NCBI GenBank assembly: GCA_019308985.1
Contig: JAFDHB010000096.1
Coordinates: forward strand, 1 to 13,428
Direction: 5' to 3'
Origin: Deltaproteobacteria bacterium
Lineage (GTDB): Bacteria > Desulfobacterota > DSM-4660 > Desulfatiglandales > HGW-15
Length of the DNA: 13,428 nucleotides
In this document: positions 13,174-13,428 of the stretch, piece by piece
Position numbering within the stretch: position 1 is the first letter of the stretch
How the letters are laid out: each line of letters begins with the position of its first letter
Made by a program: the position numbers and the translations under genes
The notes under the pieces: model-generated
The model's input: only the letters and a program-made list of their open reading frames with translations
Told to the model about the DNA's origin: nothing
The model's database searches: none

Positions 13174-13428
13174 TCACTCAAGGACTTCTAGGAGTTCAGC
13201 AACGACTCGGACCCTGCCCTCTTCTTCGCATGTCAGCTCGATGGGCTGAAAGTCAGGATTGGTAGGTTTTAAAGTGATCTTGATATGTCTCCATGTTCCG
13301 TCTTCTGATGTGATCTTTTCGCTCTGATAGCGCTTTACCGTGTAACGGCTCCCAGTCTCCGGATCCAGAGGGTCATCACTGTCGACCAGCACTATTTTGC
13401 CCTGTCGTGTTCCGGGGACCGGTGCGGA
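13174..13428 (-). CDS. S24/LexA-like peptidase domain, C-terminal part (5' end outside window)
   Basis: The frame is open from the window edge to a TGA at 13174, so only about 84 C-terminal residues are visible. The visible [17 protein letters not shown], then [12 protein letters not shown] and [20 protein letters not shown] look like the C-terminal beta domain of S24/S26 peptidases (LexA, UmuD, phage repressors). The lysine of YTVKRY aligns with the catalytic lysine of LexA ('VTVKRL'). The serine partner would lie upstream. The domain may be a repressor's self-cleavage module or a domain attached to a larger protein. It is on the same strand as the helicase operon and about 280 nt upstream of it, so it could be the operon's SOS-type regulator or a preceding member. 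Family call fairly good, role inferred. Confidence 0.6.
   Translation of the reverse strand, partial: SAPVPGTRQGKIVLVDSDDPLDPETGSRYTVKRYQSEKITSEDGTWRHIKITLKPTNPDFQPIELTCEEEGRVRVVAELLEVLE

Noticed and set aside
1..13428. CRISPR array, tRNA or rRNA gene
   Set aside because: I found no regularly spaced direct repeats and no cloverleaf or rRNA-like sequence on either strand.

Overview
The window looks like an accessory region of a Gram-negative bacterial chromosome. Its genes would suit an anaerobe of the Desulfobacterota type: a sulfotransferase-like protein, a TRAP transporter, and several IS families. No rRNA or other marker gene is present, so this placement is inference only.

Left part (1-1300). 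The window opens inside the 3' end of an arylsulfotransferase-like (beta-propeller) gene. Mobile-element debris follows: a C-terminal remnant of an IS4-type transposase on the minus strand, then an IS200/IS605-type element whose tnpA is broken by a frameshift and an early stop. Terminal hairpins of that element are still visible. Metabolic part (1314-4204). A compact dctP-dctQ-dctM operon encodes a complete TRAP transporter: periplasmic binding protein, small permease and large permease. dctQ and dctM overlap as ATGA. Middle (4360-5732). An IS256-type element, bounded by imperfect inverted repeats, carries a transposase inactivated by a 19-nt insertion just downstream of its catalytic glutamate.

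Right part (5799-12894, minus strand). This is the most interesting block, a four-gene run in the order of transcription: (1) a 1032-residue RapA/SNF2-type helicase with an N-terminal beta-rich domain and a C-terminal coiled coil; (2) an actin/Hsp70-fold ATPase without a DnaK-type substrate domain; (3) a protein with two CBS domains and a C-terminal helical region carrying an R-x4-H motif, as in HEPN ribonucleases; (4) a second, smaller SNF2-like helicase whose start overlaps the end of gene 3. The run has a long leader with a strong 12+12 nt inverted repeat next to the first ribosome binding site. Upstream, on the same strand and cut by the window edge, lies the C-terminus of an S24/LexA-like peptidase domain. 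I infer a multi-gene defence or stress system: helicases sense or remodel nucleic acid, an Hsp70-like ATPase acts as switch or assembly factor, and a nucleotide-sensing CBS-HEPN protein is the candidate effector. I do not recognise it as one of the named systems I know. Its 3' side abuts the IS256 relic, so further members could have been lost.
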